From Catenovulum sediminis (GTDB taxonomy: Bacteria > Pseudomonadota > Gammaproteobacteria > Enterobacterales > Alteromonadaceae): a stretch of DNA of 64,000 nucleotides. The DNA is taken from the NCBI RefSeq assembly GCF_040270295.1, contig NZ_JBELOE010000152.1; one strand, given 5' to 3'. Below are positions 18,373-26,651 of the stretch, piece by piece (within the stretch, counting starts at the first letter, position 1; the number at the start of each line of letters is the position of its first letter). A program made the position numbers and the translations under genes. Below the pieces are notes generated by a model. That model saw nothing but the letters and a program-made list of their open reading frames with translations, was not told the DNA's origin and did not search any database.

Positions 18373-18903
18373 ATGGAACACGAAGAGCATCTTAAGTTAT
18401 TGCAAGCAACCGCTGAGTCTAATCAAGAGGCGTTTGCTCAATTGTATGAAGCAACTAGCGCGCAAATGTATGCTGTCAGTCTGAAAATGCTGAAACGCAA
18501 AGAGTGGGCTGAAGAAGCTGTGCAAGAGGCATATGTCAAAATTTGGCATAATGCGTCTGAGTACCAAACAGGAAAGGGGACCGTGTTGACTTGGATGGTC
18601 AGTATTGTGCGTTACCGTGCTTTGGATATGTTGAGGTATCACAAGGTGCGCGGGGAAAGTGAATTATTTGAAGGTGATGGGGATAGTTTATTTAACCCGG
18701 ACGGTTTAGCTGAGCAGGTACCGGAAAAGTTAGCCGAATGTATTGATGAGCTGGATAGTGAACAGCGTCAAGCCATTCATTTAGCTTATTTCAATGGTTT
18801 GTCACATGGTGAAGTAGGGCTGCATTTGCAGTCACCTTTAGGAACAATTAAAAGCTGGATCCGTCGTGGATTGCAGAGTTTACAAAGGTGCTTATCAATA
18901 TGA
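18373..18903 (+). CDS. ECF RNA polymerase sigma factor (SigK-like)
   Basis: 176-aa group IV sigma factor. Region 2 is at about 20-90 (AFAQLYEATSAQMYAVSLKML, EAVQEAYVKIWHNA, GTVLTWMVSIVRYRALDMLR) and region 4 at about 120-172 (LDSEQRQAIHLAYFNGLSHGEVGLHLQSPLGTIKSWIRRGLQSL, with the HTH). Regions 1 and 3 are absent, as expected. Its stop overlaps the start of the anti-sigma gene (ATGA). The promoter before it matches the one before the DUF4331 gene, so it probably activates itself and that operon. The pairing with an RskA-type anti-sigma suggests the SigK-like subgroup. Confidence 0.94.
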   Translation: MEHEEHLKLLQATAESNQEAFAQLYEATSAQMYAVSLKMLKRKEWAEEAVQEAYVKIWHNASEYQTGKGTVLTWMVSIVRYRALDMLRYHKVRGESELFEGDGDSLFNPDGLAEQVPEKLAECIDELDSEQRQAIHLAYFNGLSHGEVGLHLQSPLGTIKSWIRRGLQSLQRCLSI

Positions 18904-19595
18904 ATTATTTACTTGAAGCAAGGCGAAATGCATTGGCGGCTGAATATGTGTTAGGCACGTTACAGGGTGGAGCCAGACGGCGCTACCAGCAGTTGATGAT
19001 GCAATATAGTTTGATTCGCGAAACCACTTGGATGTGGGAGCAACAGATTAACGATTTGAGTCGGCAGCTTGATCCGGTAACACCTGAAGAGGTTGTTTGG
19101 CAGAAAATTTCTCAGCGTTTAGGATTTGTCGATGTACCTGCCGGCAATATTGTGCCGTTAGTGCAGAAGAAAAAATCTGCTGTATGGCAGTGGGCAACAG
19201 GTTTGGCGACTGCTGCTGCATTGATTTTAGCGGTTGTTTTGATCCGAGTGCAAACGGTTGAGGTTACACCACCTCAAGTTGCTGTCGTGCAAGGTGAAAA
19301 AGCTCAGGCCTTGTGGTTAATTGAAATTGATGATGAGATCATCCGGGTTAAAGCCAGTGATAATTTGCAGCCGCAATTAAACAATGATTATGAGCTGTGG
19401 ATGGTTGCTAAAGATGGCAGAGCGCCAGTTTCTTTGGGTTTATTGCCGAAATCAGGTCAGTTAGAGTTAGCTAAACATGCGTTGTTTGAGCAAGTGGAAA
19501 TAGTGGCCTTAGCGGTTAGTTTAGAGCCTTTGGGTGGTTCACCTAACGGGTTACCAACGACTGTCTTGTATACCACTGAGTTGATGACTTTGTAA
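18900..19595 (+). CDS. RskA-type membrane anti-sigma factor
   Basis: 231 aa from ATG 18900, which overlaps the sigma stop as ATGA; an ATG 12 bases upstream is less likely. The N-terminal cytoplasmic part (about 1-90) would bind the sigma factor and has no zinc-binding HxxxCxxC. One TM helix (about 98-120, QWATGLATAAALILAVVLI) precedes a periplasmic domain ending in LAVSLEPLGGSPNGLPTTVLYTTELM, the characteristic C-terminus of the anti-sigma-K factor RskA family. Such proteins hold sigma at the membrane until regulated proteolysis releases it. The inducing signal is unknown. Confidence 0.9.
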   Translation: MNYLLEARRNALAAEYVLGTLQGGARRRYQQLMMQYSLIRETTWMWEQQINDLSRQLDPVTPEEVVWQKISQRLGFVDVPAGNIVPLVQKKKSAVWQWATGLATAAALILAVVLIRVQTVEVTPPQVAVVQGEKAQALWLIEIDDEIIRVKASDNLQPQLNNDYELWMVAKDGRAPVSLGLLPKSGQLELAKHALFEQVEIVALAVSLEPLGGSPNGLPTTVLYTTELMTL

Positions 19596-19604
19596 TGATA
19601 ATTG

Positions 19605-19630
19605 GCTGGTGGCCCATTAAGTCCACCAGC
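19605..19630 (+). terminator. Hairpin after the anti-sigma gene
   Basis: GCTGGTGG (19605-19612) and CCACCAGC (19623-19630) form a perfect 8-bp stem with a 10-base loop, 10 bases past the stop. No U-tract follows, so termination may be partial. It would separate the sigma/anti-sigma transcript from the operon starting at 20005. Confidence 0.5.
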
Positions 19631-19699
19631 TGTATCCATGCGGCGAAAGTCTGCTTAGTTAAATTGAATATCGCCACTCACTCGAATCCGCTTTTTAAG

Positions 19700-19745
19700 C
19701 TCAAAGTTCGAAGCTCGAAGCTCGCAGCTCGCTGCTCGAAGCTTG
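19700..19745 (+). repeat. Degenerate 7-bp tandem repeat, block A
   Basis: Six units plus a partial in 7-base register: CTCAAAG, TTCGAAG, CTCGAAG, CTCGCAG, CTCGCTG, CTCGAAG, CTTG. It has the same period and consensus as the larger block at 19808-19916. The stretch 19631-19699 before it shows no gene or motif. Confidence 0.85.
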
Positions 19746-19779
19746 TTTTTAATTTGCAAAACAGTGCTTTTTGCTTGTT

Positions 19780-19798
19780 GTCGGCCTAAAGGCTCGAC
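19780..19798. repeat. REP-like palindrome between the 7-bp arrays
   Basis: GTCGGCC-TAAAG-GCTCGAC forms an imperfect hairpin resembling the dispersed palindromes (GTCGGGCTTTAGCCCGAC-like) common in bacterial intergenic DNA. Only one copy is present in this window. Confidence 0.45.
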
Positions 19799-19807
19799 CT
19801 ACACTTT

Positions 19808-19916
19808 CTTGAAACTTGAAACTTGAAACTTGAAACTTGAAACTTGAAACTTGTAACTTGTAACTCGCAGCTCGCAGCCCGCAGCTCGTAGCTCGTAGCT
19901 CGCCGCTCACCGCTCG
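19808..19916 (+). repeat. 7-bp tandem repeat, block B
   Basis: Fifteen complete 7-bp units plus CTCG, with no register slips: CTTGAAA six times, CTTGTAA twice, CTCGCAG twice, CCCGCAG, CTCGTAG twice, CTCGCCG and CTCACCG. The array ends 8 bases before the AT element of the ECF promoter at 19924. The units drift from A-rich to G/C-rich along the array. No open frame of interest uses it. Confidence 0.95.
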
Positions 19917-19923
19917 TCAAAAA

Positions 19924-19969
19924 ATTAATTTAAAAAAATTGCATCCAATCTGCATCTTCGCCCGTTTGG
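19924..19969 (+). promoter_or_regulatory. ECF-type promoter of the DUF4331 operon
   Basis: ATTAATTTAA (19924-19933), five bases, TTGCATCCAA (19939-19948), 13 bp, CCGTTTGG (19962-19969), then ATG at 20005 (36 bp after the -10-like element, against 35 bp in the sigma gene). All three elements and both spacings match the sigma promoter exactly, which makes this operon the likely target of the adjacent ECF sigma factor. Confidence 0.85.
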
Positions 19970-20004
19970 CTTTCTGACACTTTAACAACAACGAGGGAAA
20001 TGTC

Positions 20005-21588
20005 ATGAAAACTAAACTTACATTAATCGCAAGTGCAGTACTGCTGGGTAGCATAGTGACGAATGCGCAAGCATCCAGTCACAGAGAAGCACCTAATGTT
20101 ACAAGAATGCCGACAATTGATTCGTCTGACTTTTACGCATTCAATAGTTACGAAGATGGACGTGGGGATTTTGTCACTTTGATCGCCAACTACATCCCAT
20201 TGCAAGATGCATATGGTGGTCCTAATTATTTTGCGATGGATCCGGCTGCCGTTTATAGCATTCATATAGATAACGATGGTGATGCAATAGAAGACATCAG
20301 TCTGCAATTTAGGTTCAAACAAATGTTAGCGAATGAAACAGGTGTTGCTTTACCTATAGGCCCAGACGGTGAGCAGAAAATGGTCCATGTGCCATTGAAA
20401 AATGTGGGAGGCATCAGTGCCGCCGATCAAAGCGCTGCTAATTTTTCTGAGTCTTATTCATTAACTTGGGTTGATGGTATGCAAAGCTCAGGAACTAAAA
20501 CCGAGTTAATGTCGGACGCAGGTGGCAAAATGTTCAGTAAGCCACTTGATTTTATTGGCACTAAAACCTTCTCCAGTGAATCCGCTTATGCGGAATATGC
20601 CAACGCCTTTATTCATACCATCAATATTCCAGGGTGTGAATCGCCAGCCAAAGTTTTTGTTGGTCAGCGTAAAGACCCATTTGTTGTTAATTTGGGGAAA
20701 ACTTTTGACTTAGTGAACTATGTACCCGTTGAAGGGGATAGCGCACCGGGTGCGAATGACGCAGGTGGTTTCCCGGGTGGCATCACACAATCAGCTGATA
20801 ATGACGATTTAATGGATAAAAATGTGACTGCTCTAGCGATTGAAATTGCTAAAGATTGTGTCACTGGTGATGGTAATGGTGTTATCGGTACATGGACTAC
20901 GGCGAGTTTACCGCAGGCCAGAATATTAAATCCGGATGCAAGCTTTAATCATACAGAAGTGAACGGCGGTGCATTAACTCAGGTTTCTCGTTTGGGTAAC
21001 CCGCTGGTTAATGAGCTTGTCATTGGTTTAAAAGACAAAGATAGATTCTCTGTTTCACATCCTAAAGATGATGGTCAATTTGCTGATTATGTCACTCACC
21101 CAAGTTTACCTGAGTTATTAAACATCTTATTCAAAGATGCGGTTAATACCACTTTGGGTACGAATATGGATACTATCGCACCGACTAATTTCCCACGAAT
21201 GGATTTAGTGACTGCATTTTTAACCGGTTTTGAAGGGGTTAACCAACAAGCCACTGTTACTGCATCTGAAATGCTGCGATTAAATACCGCTATTCCAGCG
21301 GTTGCGGCTGATCAACAGTCTGCATTTGGTGTTGCAGGGGATGATTTGGCCGGTTTCCCAAATGGTCGTCGTCCGGGCGATGATGTGGTGGATATTGCAT
21401 TGCGTGTCGTAATGGGCCGTTTGTGTTATCCGGTTCCGGTCAATGGTACAGACACTGACTTAGGTTTATGTCAGCCAGAAGATGCAAATACAGGTAATGT
21501 TCCGTTTACCGATGGTGCACCACTAGATGCCAGCATGATGATGACAAAATTCCCATATTTAGCCAATCCACTTGCAGGTTCAAAATAG
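20005..21588 (+). CDS. DUF4331 family secreted protein
   Basis: 527 aa with a Sec signal peptide (about 1-23, cleaved after NAQA). The mature protein begins SSHREAPNVTRMPTIDSSDFYAFNSYEDG, the hallmark of DUF4331, a family of unknown function. The domain covers the whole mature chain; Asp-rich segments (HIDNDGDAIEDISLQF, DNDDLMDKN) could bind Ca or other divalent ions, but this is inference. A GAGGG ribosome-binding site precedes the ATG. It is the first gene of the ECF-controlled operon and is followed 12 bases later by an Ig-like lipoprotein gene. Confidence 0.88.
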   Translation: MKTKLTLIASAVLLGSIVTNAQASSHREAPNVTRMPTIDSSDFYAFNSYEDGRGDFVTLIANYIPLQDAYGGPNYFAMDPAAVYSIHIDNDGDAIEDISLQFRFKQMLANETGVALPIGPDGEQKMVHVPLKNVGGISAADQSAANFSESYSLTWVDGMQSSGTKTELMSDAGGKMFSKPLDFIGTKTFSSESAYAEYANAFIHTINIPGCESPAKVFVGQRKDPFVVNLGKTFDLVNYVPVEGDSAPGANDAGGFPGGITQSADNDDLMDKNVTALAIEIAKDCVTGDGNGVIGTWTTASLPQARILNPDASFNHTEVNGGALTQVSRLGNPLVNELVIGLKDKDRFSVSHPKDDGQFADYVTHPSLPELLNILFKDAVNTTLGTNMDTIAPTNFPRMDLVTAFLTGFEGVNQQATVTASEMLRLNTAIPAVAADQQSAFGVAGDDLAGFPNGRRPGDDVVDIALRVVMGRLCYPVPVNGTDTDLGLCQPEDANTGNVPFTDGAPLDASMMMTKFPYLANPLAGSK

Positions 21589-21600
21589 GAGGGATAAACC

Positions 21601-22101
21601 ATGAAAACGCGAATATTAATGTTGTTACTCGCCAGTATTTCTATGACAGGGTGTAACTTTATATTTGACGACGATGATGAGCCAGCGCCCAATCATCCGC
21701 CAATGACCAGCGATATTAATTTAACGACAGAAACCGATATCGCTATCGAAAGCCAGTTGATGGTGGAAGATAAAGAAGGCGATATGTTGATGTTTAATCT
21801 GTTAACCGCGCCTAATTCAGGCCAATTAACCTTAATGGACGATGGTAAATTTAGCTATCAACCCGCGCCTTTACAGACGGGCGAAGATAGTTTTGTCTAT
21901 CAGGTTTCAGATGGTGTAAATGATGCAGTGACCGCAACTGTATATATCACCATTGAGGCACAACAGGTGAGTTTTGCAACCTATAGCCGTCAGGCGTTTG
22001 AGCAAGATGAATCAGATATGCCTTTACCTGTGAATGGTCGGGCATTTACGCAAGATGTCAGTTCAACGGATGAATATGCAGATTTATTTGTCGGTGAATA
22101 A
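21601..22101 (+). CDS. Lipoprotein with a bacterial Ig/cadherin-like domain
   Basis: 166-aa predicted lipoprotein with lipobox SMTGC (Cys18), then an acidic patch FDDDDEPAPNHPP. One Ig/VCBS-like domain follows (about 35-122; VEDKEGDMLMFNLLTAPNSGQLTLMDDGKFSYQP, GEDSFVYQVSDGVNDAVTATVYITIE), as found in Ca-binding adhesive repeats. The 40-residue C-terminal tail has no recognised fold. AGGAGGG precedes the ATG ideally. It probably works with the DUF4331 protein at the cell surface or in the periplasm; no enzyme motif is visible. Confidence 0.8.
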   Translation: MKTRILMLLLASISMTGCNFIFDDDDEPAPNHPPMTSDINLTTETDIAIESQLMVEDKEGDMLMFNLLTAPNSGQLTLMDDGKFSYQPAPLQTGEDSFVYQVSDGVNDAVTATVYITIEAQQVSFATYSRQAFEQDESDMPLPVNGRAFTQDVSSTDEYADLFVGE

Positions 22102-22120
22102 TTCTGATTAGTTGATGTTG

Positions 22121-22145
22121 AAGTGCCAAGGACGGCGCTTTTCTT
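22121..22145 (+). terminator. Possible terminator inside the DUF4331 operon
   Basis: AAGTGCC (22121-22127) pairs with GGCGCTT (22134-22140), including one G-T pair, and TTCTT follows. It lies 20 bases past the lipoprotein stop and could reduce read-through into the TPR-HupE-TonB genes. The rest of the 127-bp gap shows no obvious second ECF promoter. Confidence 0.45.
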
Positions 22146-22228
22146 CATGCGATTACAAAGACGTTATTTAACCAACCTGAGTTTGCCAATAAAACGGCAG
22201 TTAGTTGCGAATATTAAAGGGGGAAGTC

Positions 22229-23365
22229 ATGCGAAAAAGCGTCATGCAAAAGGAAACGATGGAAAATGATGCGGTGAATAGATTGACTATCTCGCATTTG
22301 TCTTATATTTGGCTATTGAGTCTGTTAACGATTATCACTTTATTGGTCAAGCAAGTGCAGGCGGAAAATTTAGCCTATGTTCCGCAAGATAAACAAATGG
22401 TGATATTTACATATAATAAACAAGGCGAGACTAAGCCGGATATTGGTGAACTGCAAGTGTTAAGCCATTTGTACCAACGCAGTCAATTACCGGGTCAAAG
22501 TTATTTAATCACTGAAATTCAGGCGCGTCTTAATTTTTTCCTATCTTATTATCCAGCCAGTGCAGAAAGCGAGTTTTTGCAAGCGAGTTTATATCAGCGC
22601 CAACATAAGTTTGCGCGCGCTCAAGCAATTTTGCAAAAGTTGGTTAAACAGCAGGCGGGTTATGCTAATTATGGATTGATGTTGGCAAATGTCGCTTTGC
22701 AGCAAGGGCAGTTTAAGCTTGCCAAAGATGCATGCGCAAGATTATTAGGGCATGCCGCCAATGAAATCACACTGACTTGTATGCTTGAAGTTGAAAGTTT
22801 GCAACTTGATAGTTGGGAAGGAAAAAATGACCAAAAAAAATTAAATCGAACCTATCAAGCCTTATTAAATGTGGTACAGCCAGAGCAGAACAACAATATT
22901 TGGATTGCGCAGGTGGCAGCTGAAATGGCATTGAATGTCGATAAGTTGCAACAGGCAGAGCGCTGGTTGTCTTTTTACCCTTTAGAGTCAATGCCCGTTA
23001 GCGCACTTGCATTGTGGGCTGATATTCAACTGGCTCAAACCAATTATACCTATGTATTGCACACTTTAGGCTCGCTGGTGAGCAAAACTCAATCGTCTGA
23101 TGATGCTTTGATATTGCGTTTGGCGATTGCTGAAAAACAGTTGGGGCATGCCAATCTCTGGCAACAAAAAATGAAAACATTGGTGGATTTACGGAGTCAG
23201 CGGAATGATGTAGAGCATGCAGCAGAACTTGCTCAATATTATTTACAGGTTGCTCCACAACCTCAGTTAGCGATGCAGTGGGCACAAAAACATTATGAAT
23301 TAAGCCATACCGCAAAAGATAATCAGATTTTGCGCGCAGCTCAAACTGCATTATGGGCGGAGTAA
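22229..23365 (+). CDS. TPR-repeat periplasmic or membrane-anchored protein
   Basis: 378 aa from ATG 22229, chosen because AAAGGGGGAAG sits just before it; the frame is open from 22205. A long n-region is followed by a hydrophobic stretch (about 24-43, IWLLSLLTIITLLV) and a possible cleavage after QVQA. The rest is helical with tetratricopeptide-like pairs (SEFLQASLYQRQHKFARAQAILQKLV, ANYGLMLANVALQQGQFKLAKDACARLL, AERWLSFYPLESMPVSALALWADIQLAQ). TPRs mediate protein contacts, so it may scaffold the adjacent membrane proteins. The specific role is unknown. The HupE-like gene begins 7 bases later. Confidence 0.78.
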   Translation: MRKSVMQKETMENDAVNRLTISHLSYIWLLSLLTIITLLVKQVQAENLAYVPQDKQMVIFTYNKQGETKPDIGELQVLSHLYQRSQLPGQSYLITEIQARLNFFLSYYPASAESEFLQASLYQRQHKFARAQAILQKLVKQQAGYANYGLMLANVALQQGQFKLAKDACARLLGHAANEITLTCMLEVESLQLDSWEGKNDQKKLNRTYQALLNVVQPEQNNNIWIAQVAAEMALNVDKLQQAERWLSFYPLESMPVSALALWADIQLAQTNYTYVLHTLGSLVSKTQSSDDALILRLAIAEKQLGHANLWQQKMKTLVDLRSQRNDVEHAAELAQYYLQVAPQPQLAMQWAQKHYELSHTAKDNQILRAAQTALWAE

Positions 23366-23371
23366 TAAAGC

Positions 23372-24499
23372 ATGAAAAAATTACAGTGTGTAGTGAGTAC
23401 GACAATTGCTTTCATGGTGCTTTTAAGCAGTATGCAAAAGGTATTCGCGCATCAATCGAGTACGGCATTTATACAGCTAAAACAACAGGATAGCGGACAA
23501 TATACCGGTTACTGGCAGGTGGCAGTTGAAGACTTGATTCGTTTTAGCGAAATGAAATTGGATTTAGATCAAAATGGTCAACTGAGTTGGCTAGAAATTG
23601 AAATACAGCAACAAAAAATCTATCAAACCATGCAAGCTTACCTGCAATTTTCTGATGGTCAGACGCAATGCCAGTTAAGTATGTTACGAGATATTAAATT
23701 AGCAGAACATTACAACCGTTATTATTTGCATTTTCCGATGGATTTGTCTTGCGCGACCTCTGACACCATTATGGTTAAATATGATGCAGTATTTAGCACG
23801 GACGCATCTCACAAAGTACTATTAGATGTGCAAACGAACGAATATGCGCAAAATTACGTATTAACAGAGACTCAAAGAAGTATTACTATAACGCCTAACG
23901 AGTTGGGGCACTGGCAAACCTTTCTCGATTATCTTTACCAAGGTATGTTGCATATCTGGTGGGGTATCGACCACTTATTATTTTTGGCGGTGTTAATCAT
24001 TCCTGGGCTCTTAATACGAAAAAATGGTCAGTGGTCACAACCAAGTTCAAACTGGGTGAGTCTAAAACAGCTGATTTGGATTGTTAGTGCATTTACCCTA
24101 GCACATTCTATTACCTTAACTTTGACCGCGTTGAATATTTGGCAGGTTTCTAGTCGTTGGGTTGAGGTCGGGATTGCCGCATCTGTTTTATTTGCCGCTG
24201 TGAATAATATCTGGCCCTTAATACAACGTTTGGCCTTGATGACATTTGCTTTTGGATTGTTGCATGGGATGGGTTTTGCGGGTGTTTTGGCTGAATTAGG
24301 TTTAGCGCAGGATGCTAAAGTACTGTCTGTTTTGGCTTTTAATCTTGGGGTTGAAATAGGACAATTAGTGGTATTACTGATGATTGTCCCCTTGTTATTG
24401 CTGTTTAGTCAGAAAGCTTGGTATCGCCAAAAAATGTTGCCATTGAGCTCCATTTTAATCAGTTGTGTTGCCATCAATTGGATATGGCAAAGAATTTAA
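23372..24499 (+). CDS. HupE/UreJ-like membrane protein with a predicted EF-hand loop
   Basis: 375 aa. A signal peptide (about 1-26) is followed by an exported domain (27-180) and about 6-7 TM helices in the C-terminal half. The membrane part carries HupE/UreJ_2 motifs: GMLHIWWGIDHLLFLAVL (about 191-208), FTLAHSITLTLTALN (241-255) and AFGLLHGMGFAGVLAELGL (293-311); the conserved His/Asp could bind a metal such as Ni or Co. The exported domain has a canonical 12-residue EF-hand loop at 64-75 (DLDQNGQLSWLE: D64, D66, N68, S72, E75), suggesting Ca binding. HupE relatives transport nickel; transport by this family is inference. It belongs to the DUF4331 operon. Confidence 0.85.
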   Translation: MKKLQCVVSTTIAFMVLLSSMQKVFAHQSSTAFIQLKQQDSGQYTGYWQVAVEDLIRFSEMKLDLDQNGQLSWLEIEIQQQKIYQTMQAYLQFSDGQTQCQLSMLRDIKLAEHYNRYYLHFPMDLSCATSDTIMVKYDAVFSTDASHKVLLDVQTNEYAQNYVLTETQRSITITPNELGHWQTFLDYLYQGMLHIWWGIDHLLFLAVLIIPGLLIRKNGQWSQPSSNWVSLKQLIWIVSAFTLAHSITLTLTALNIWQVSSRWVEVGIAASVLFAAVNNIWPLIQRLALMTFAFGLLHGMGFAGVLAELGLAQDAKVLSVLAFNLGVEIGQLVVLLMIVPLLLLFSQKAWYRQKMLPLSSILISCVAINWIWQRI

Positions 24500-24521
24500 T
24501 AACGAGAAAAAGGGTTTATTT

Positions 24522-26645
24522 ATGCAGTATCCTTGCAGTTGGCGCACCGTGTTGTGTGCCTTGTTGCGTATCGTATTATGCGCATCGCTTTACTCGGCGA
24601 GTGCCGTTGCTGAAAATTATGTGTTGGCGCATAATACGGTGAAGGTCGATAACAGAAACAAATTGGGGGAGCGGCTCCAAGCATCTATTGAAGCCCCAAC
24701 TGAAGCCCCAACAGAAACCATTGATGTACATGGCTATCAGGTTAACTCTATTGGTCAGTCGCTATCGGCTTCGCAAGGTTATGTCAATCAAGTTGAAATT
24801 GATAGCCGGCCGCTTTTACGAACCGGTGAGATATTAGAGTTTGTACCTGGCATGGTCGTGACACAACACAGCGGCAGTGGTAAAGCAAATCAATATTTTT
24901 TGCGCGGTTTTAATTTAGACCACGGTACGGATTTTAGTACCGCGATTGATGGTATGCCGGTCAATATGCGAACTCATGGACATGGGCAAGGTTATACCGA
25001 TCTGAATTTTATTATTCCAGAATTAATTTCATCCATTCAGTATCGAAAAGGGAGTTATTATGCAGATATAGGTGACTTCTCGTCTGCCGGTGCAGCCGAA
25101 TTTAGCGTTTTGGATCAATATGCTAAACCTGAAGTCAGTCTGACACTCGGTGAATATCAATACCAGCGCCTGTTTTCAGCAGGTTCAGTGAAATTAAATG
25201 ATACGCAGTTATTGGTTGGCGGTGAGCAACAATATTATGCGGGGCCTTGGCAGGATATGGATGAAGATATCCGTAAAACGAATTTGTTGATGAGAATTTC
25301 AAAACAGCAAGAAAACGAATCTTTTTCATTTACCGCAATGTTGTATAACAACCGCTGGAATGCGGCAGATCAGATACCGGCAAGAGCGGTCGAGCAAGGT
25401 TTAATCGATCAATATGGCTCGCTAGATACAGATTTAGGCGGAAAATCCAAACGCTATAGTATTTCAGCTAATTGGCAAAAAGGTGATTGGTCGGCATCTG
25501 CGTATTGGATTCAATCTGAATTAAACTTATTCTCAAATTTCACTTATTTTCTGGATAATCCGCAACGCGGAGATGAGTTTAAACAAGTCGACAAACGTCA
25601 GATTTGGGGCGCTGAAATTCACGCATCCGAGTATTTTAACTGGTTAAATACCCCCGTGACATTAACCTCCGGGGCGCAAACCCGATTTGATAATATTCAG
25701 CAAGTGGGTTTGTATCAAACCGAGAATAAAGTTCCATTTAATACCCTAAAAGAAGATTCAGTCGATGAATTGTCTATGGGTTTATGGAGTCAACTGGCCG
25801 CAGAATTAAACCGTGATTTTCGCCTAACCTTGGGAGCTCGTTACGACTATTTTGCGCTGCAAGTTGAAAACCAAAGCCCGCAAGACAGCGGTTCTGAAAA
25901 TGACGGTTTATTGAGCCTTAAAGCCAATTTAAGTTATCAGTTTAACGACAATTTGGAGTTTTATCTAAGTTCGGGCGAGGGATATCATTCAAACGATGCG
26001 CGCGGTGCGACGTTGCAGCAGGATGCGGTTGATATTCTGGTTTCATCTCTGGGCAGTGAGCTCGGATTTCGCTGGTTTAACAATGAAAACTTAAATATTT
26101 CAGCGGCGTTATGGCTATTAGAATTGGATTCTGAGCTTTTGTTTGTAGGAGATGCCGGTAACACAGAAGCCAGCCGACCTTCAAAGCGTTATGGCTTTGA
26201 GTTTAGTGGCTATTATTGGTTTGCCAAACACTGGAATATCGACCTTGAACTCGCTTGGTCAAAAGCTCGCTATGCAGACGTACAGTTAGATGAAGGCCGT
26301 TATATTGACGGCGCCTTGCCTTTTGTTGCCAGCACAGGGGTAAATTATGCCAGCAAAAATGGCTGGCAGGCTGCTGTGCGCTATCGCTATTTTGCACCGC
26401 GTGCTTTAGAGAGCTATAAGCAAGTTAAAGCCAGCAGTACACAGAATATAAATGCTTCATTAGGTTATCAATGGCAACAATATGCTTTGAAATTAGAGGT
26501 CCTCAACCTGCTGGATAGTCAGGACCATGACATTGAATATTATTATGCATCTCAATTAGCCAATGAAGCGAGCCCGGTAGAGGATGTACATTATCACCCA
26601 CTTGAACCCCGTAGCATACGGGTGACTGCGAGCTATCAGTTTTAA
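24522..26645 (+). CDS. TonB-dependent outer-membrane receptor
   Basis: 707 aa from ATG 24522, preceded by AAAAAGGG and 22 bases after the previous stop. A signal sequence (about 1-30) is followed by a plug domain (about 85-205: RTGEILEFVPGMVVTQHSGSGKANQYFLRGFNLDHGTDF), a 22-strand-type barrel and a C-terminal Phe (RVTASYQF). The plug contains a His-rich loop THGHGQGY (about 151-158). The tandem EAPTEAPTE run sits near the mature N-terminus. The substrate is unknown; the operon partner HupE suggests a metal or metallophore, which is inference. It ends convergently 6 bases from parA. Confidence 0.93.
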   Translation: MQYPCSWRTVLCALLRIVLCASLYSASAVAENYVLAHNTVKVDNRNKLGERLQASIEAPTEAPTETIDVHGYQVNSIGQSLSASQGYVNQVEIDSRPLLRTGEILEFVPGMVVTQHSGSGKANQYFLRGFNLDHGTDFSTAIDGMPVNMRTHGHGQGYTDLNFIIPELISSIQYRKGSYYADIGDFSSAGAAEFSVLDQYAKPEVSLTLGEYQYQRLFSAGSVKLNDTQLLVGGEQQYYAGPWQDMDEDIRKTNLLMRISKQQENESFSFTAMLYNNRWNAADQIPARAVEQGLIDQYGSLDTDLGGKSKRYSISANWQKGDWSASAYWIQSELNLFSNFTYFLDNPQRGDEFKQVDKRQIWGAEIHASEYFNWLNTPVTLTSGAQTRFDNIQQVGLYQTENKVPFNTLKEDSVDELSMGLWSQLAAELNRDFRLTLGARYDYFALQVENQSPQDSGSENDGLLSLKANLSYQFNDNLEFYLSSGEGYHSNDARGATLQQDAVDILVSSLGSELGFRWFNNENLNISAALWLLELDSELLFVGDAGNTEASRPSKRYGFEFSGYYWFAKHWNIDLELAWSKARYADVQLDEGRYIDGALPFVASTGVNYASKNGWQAAVRYRYFAPRALESYKQVKASSTQNINASLGYQWQQYALKLEVLNLLDSQDHDIEYYYASQLANEASPVEDVHYHPLEPRSIRVTASYQF

Positions 26646-26651
26646 TCTTAT

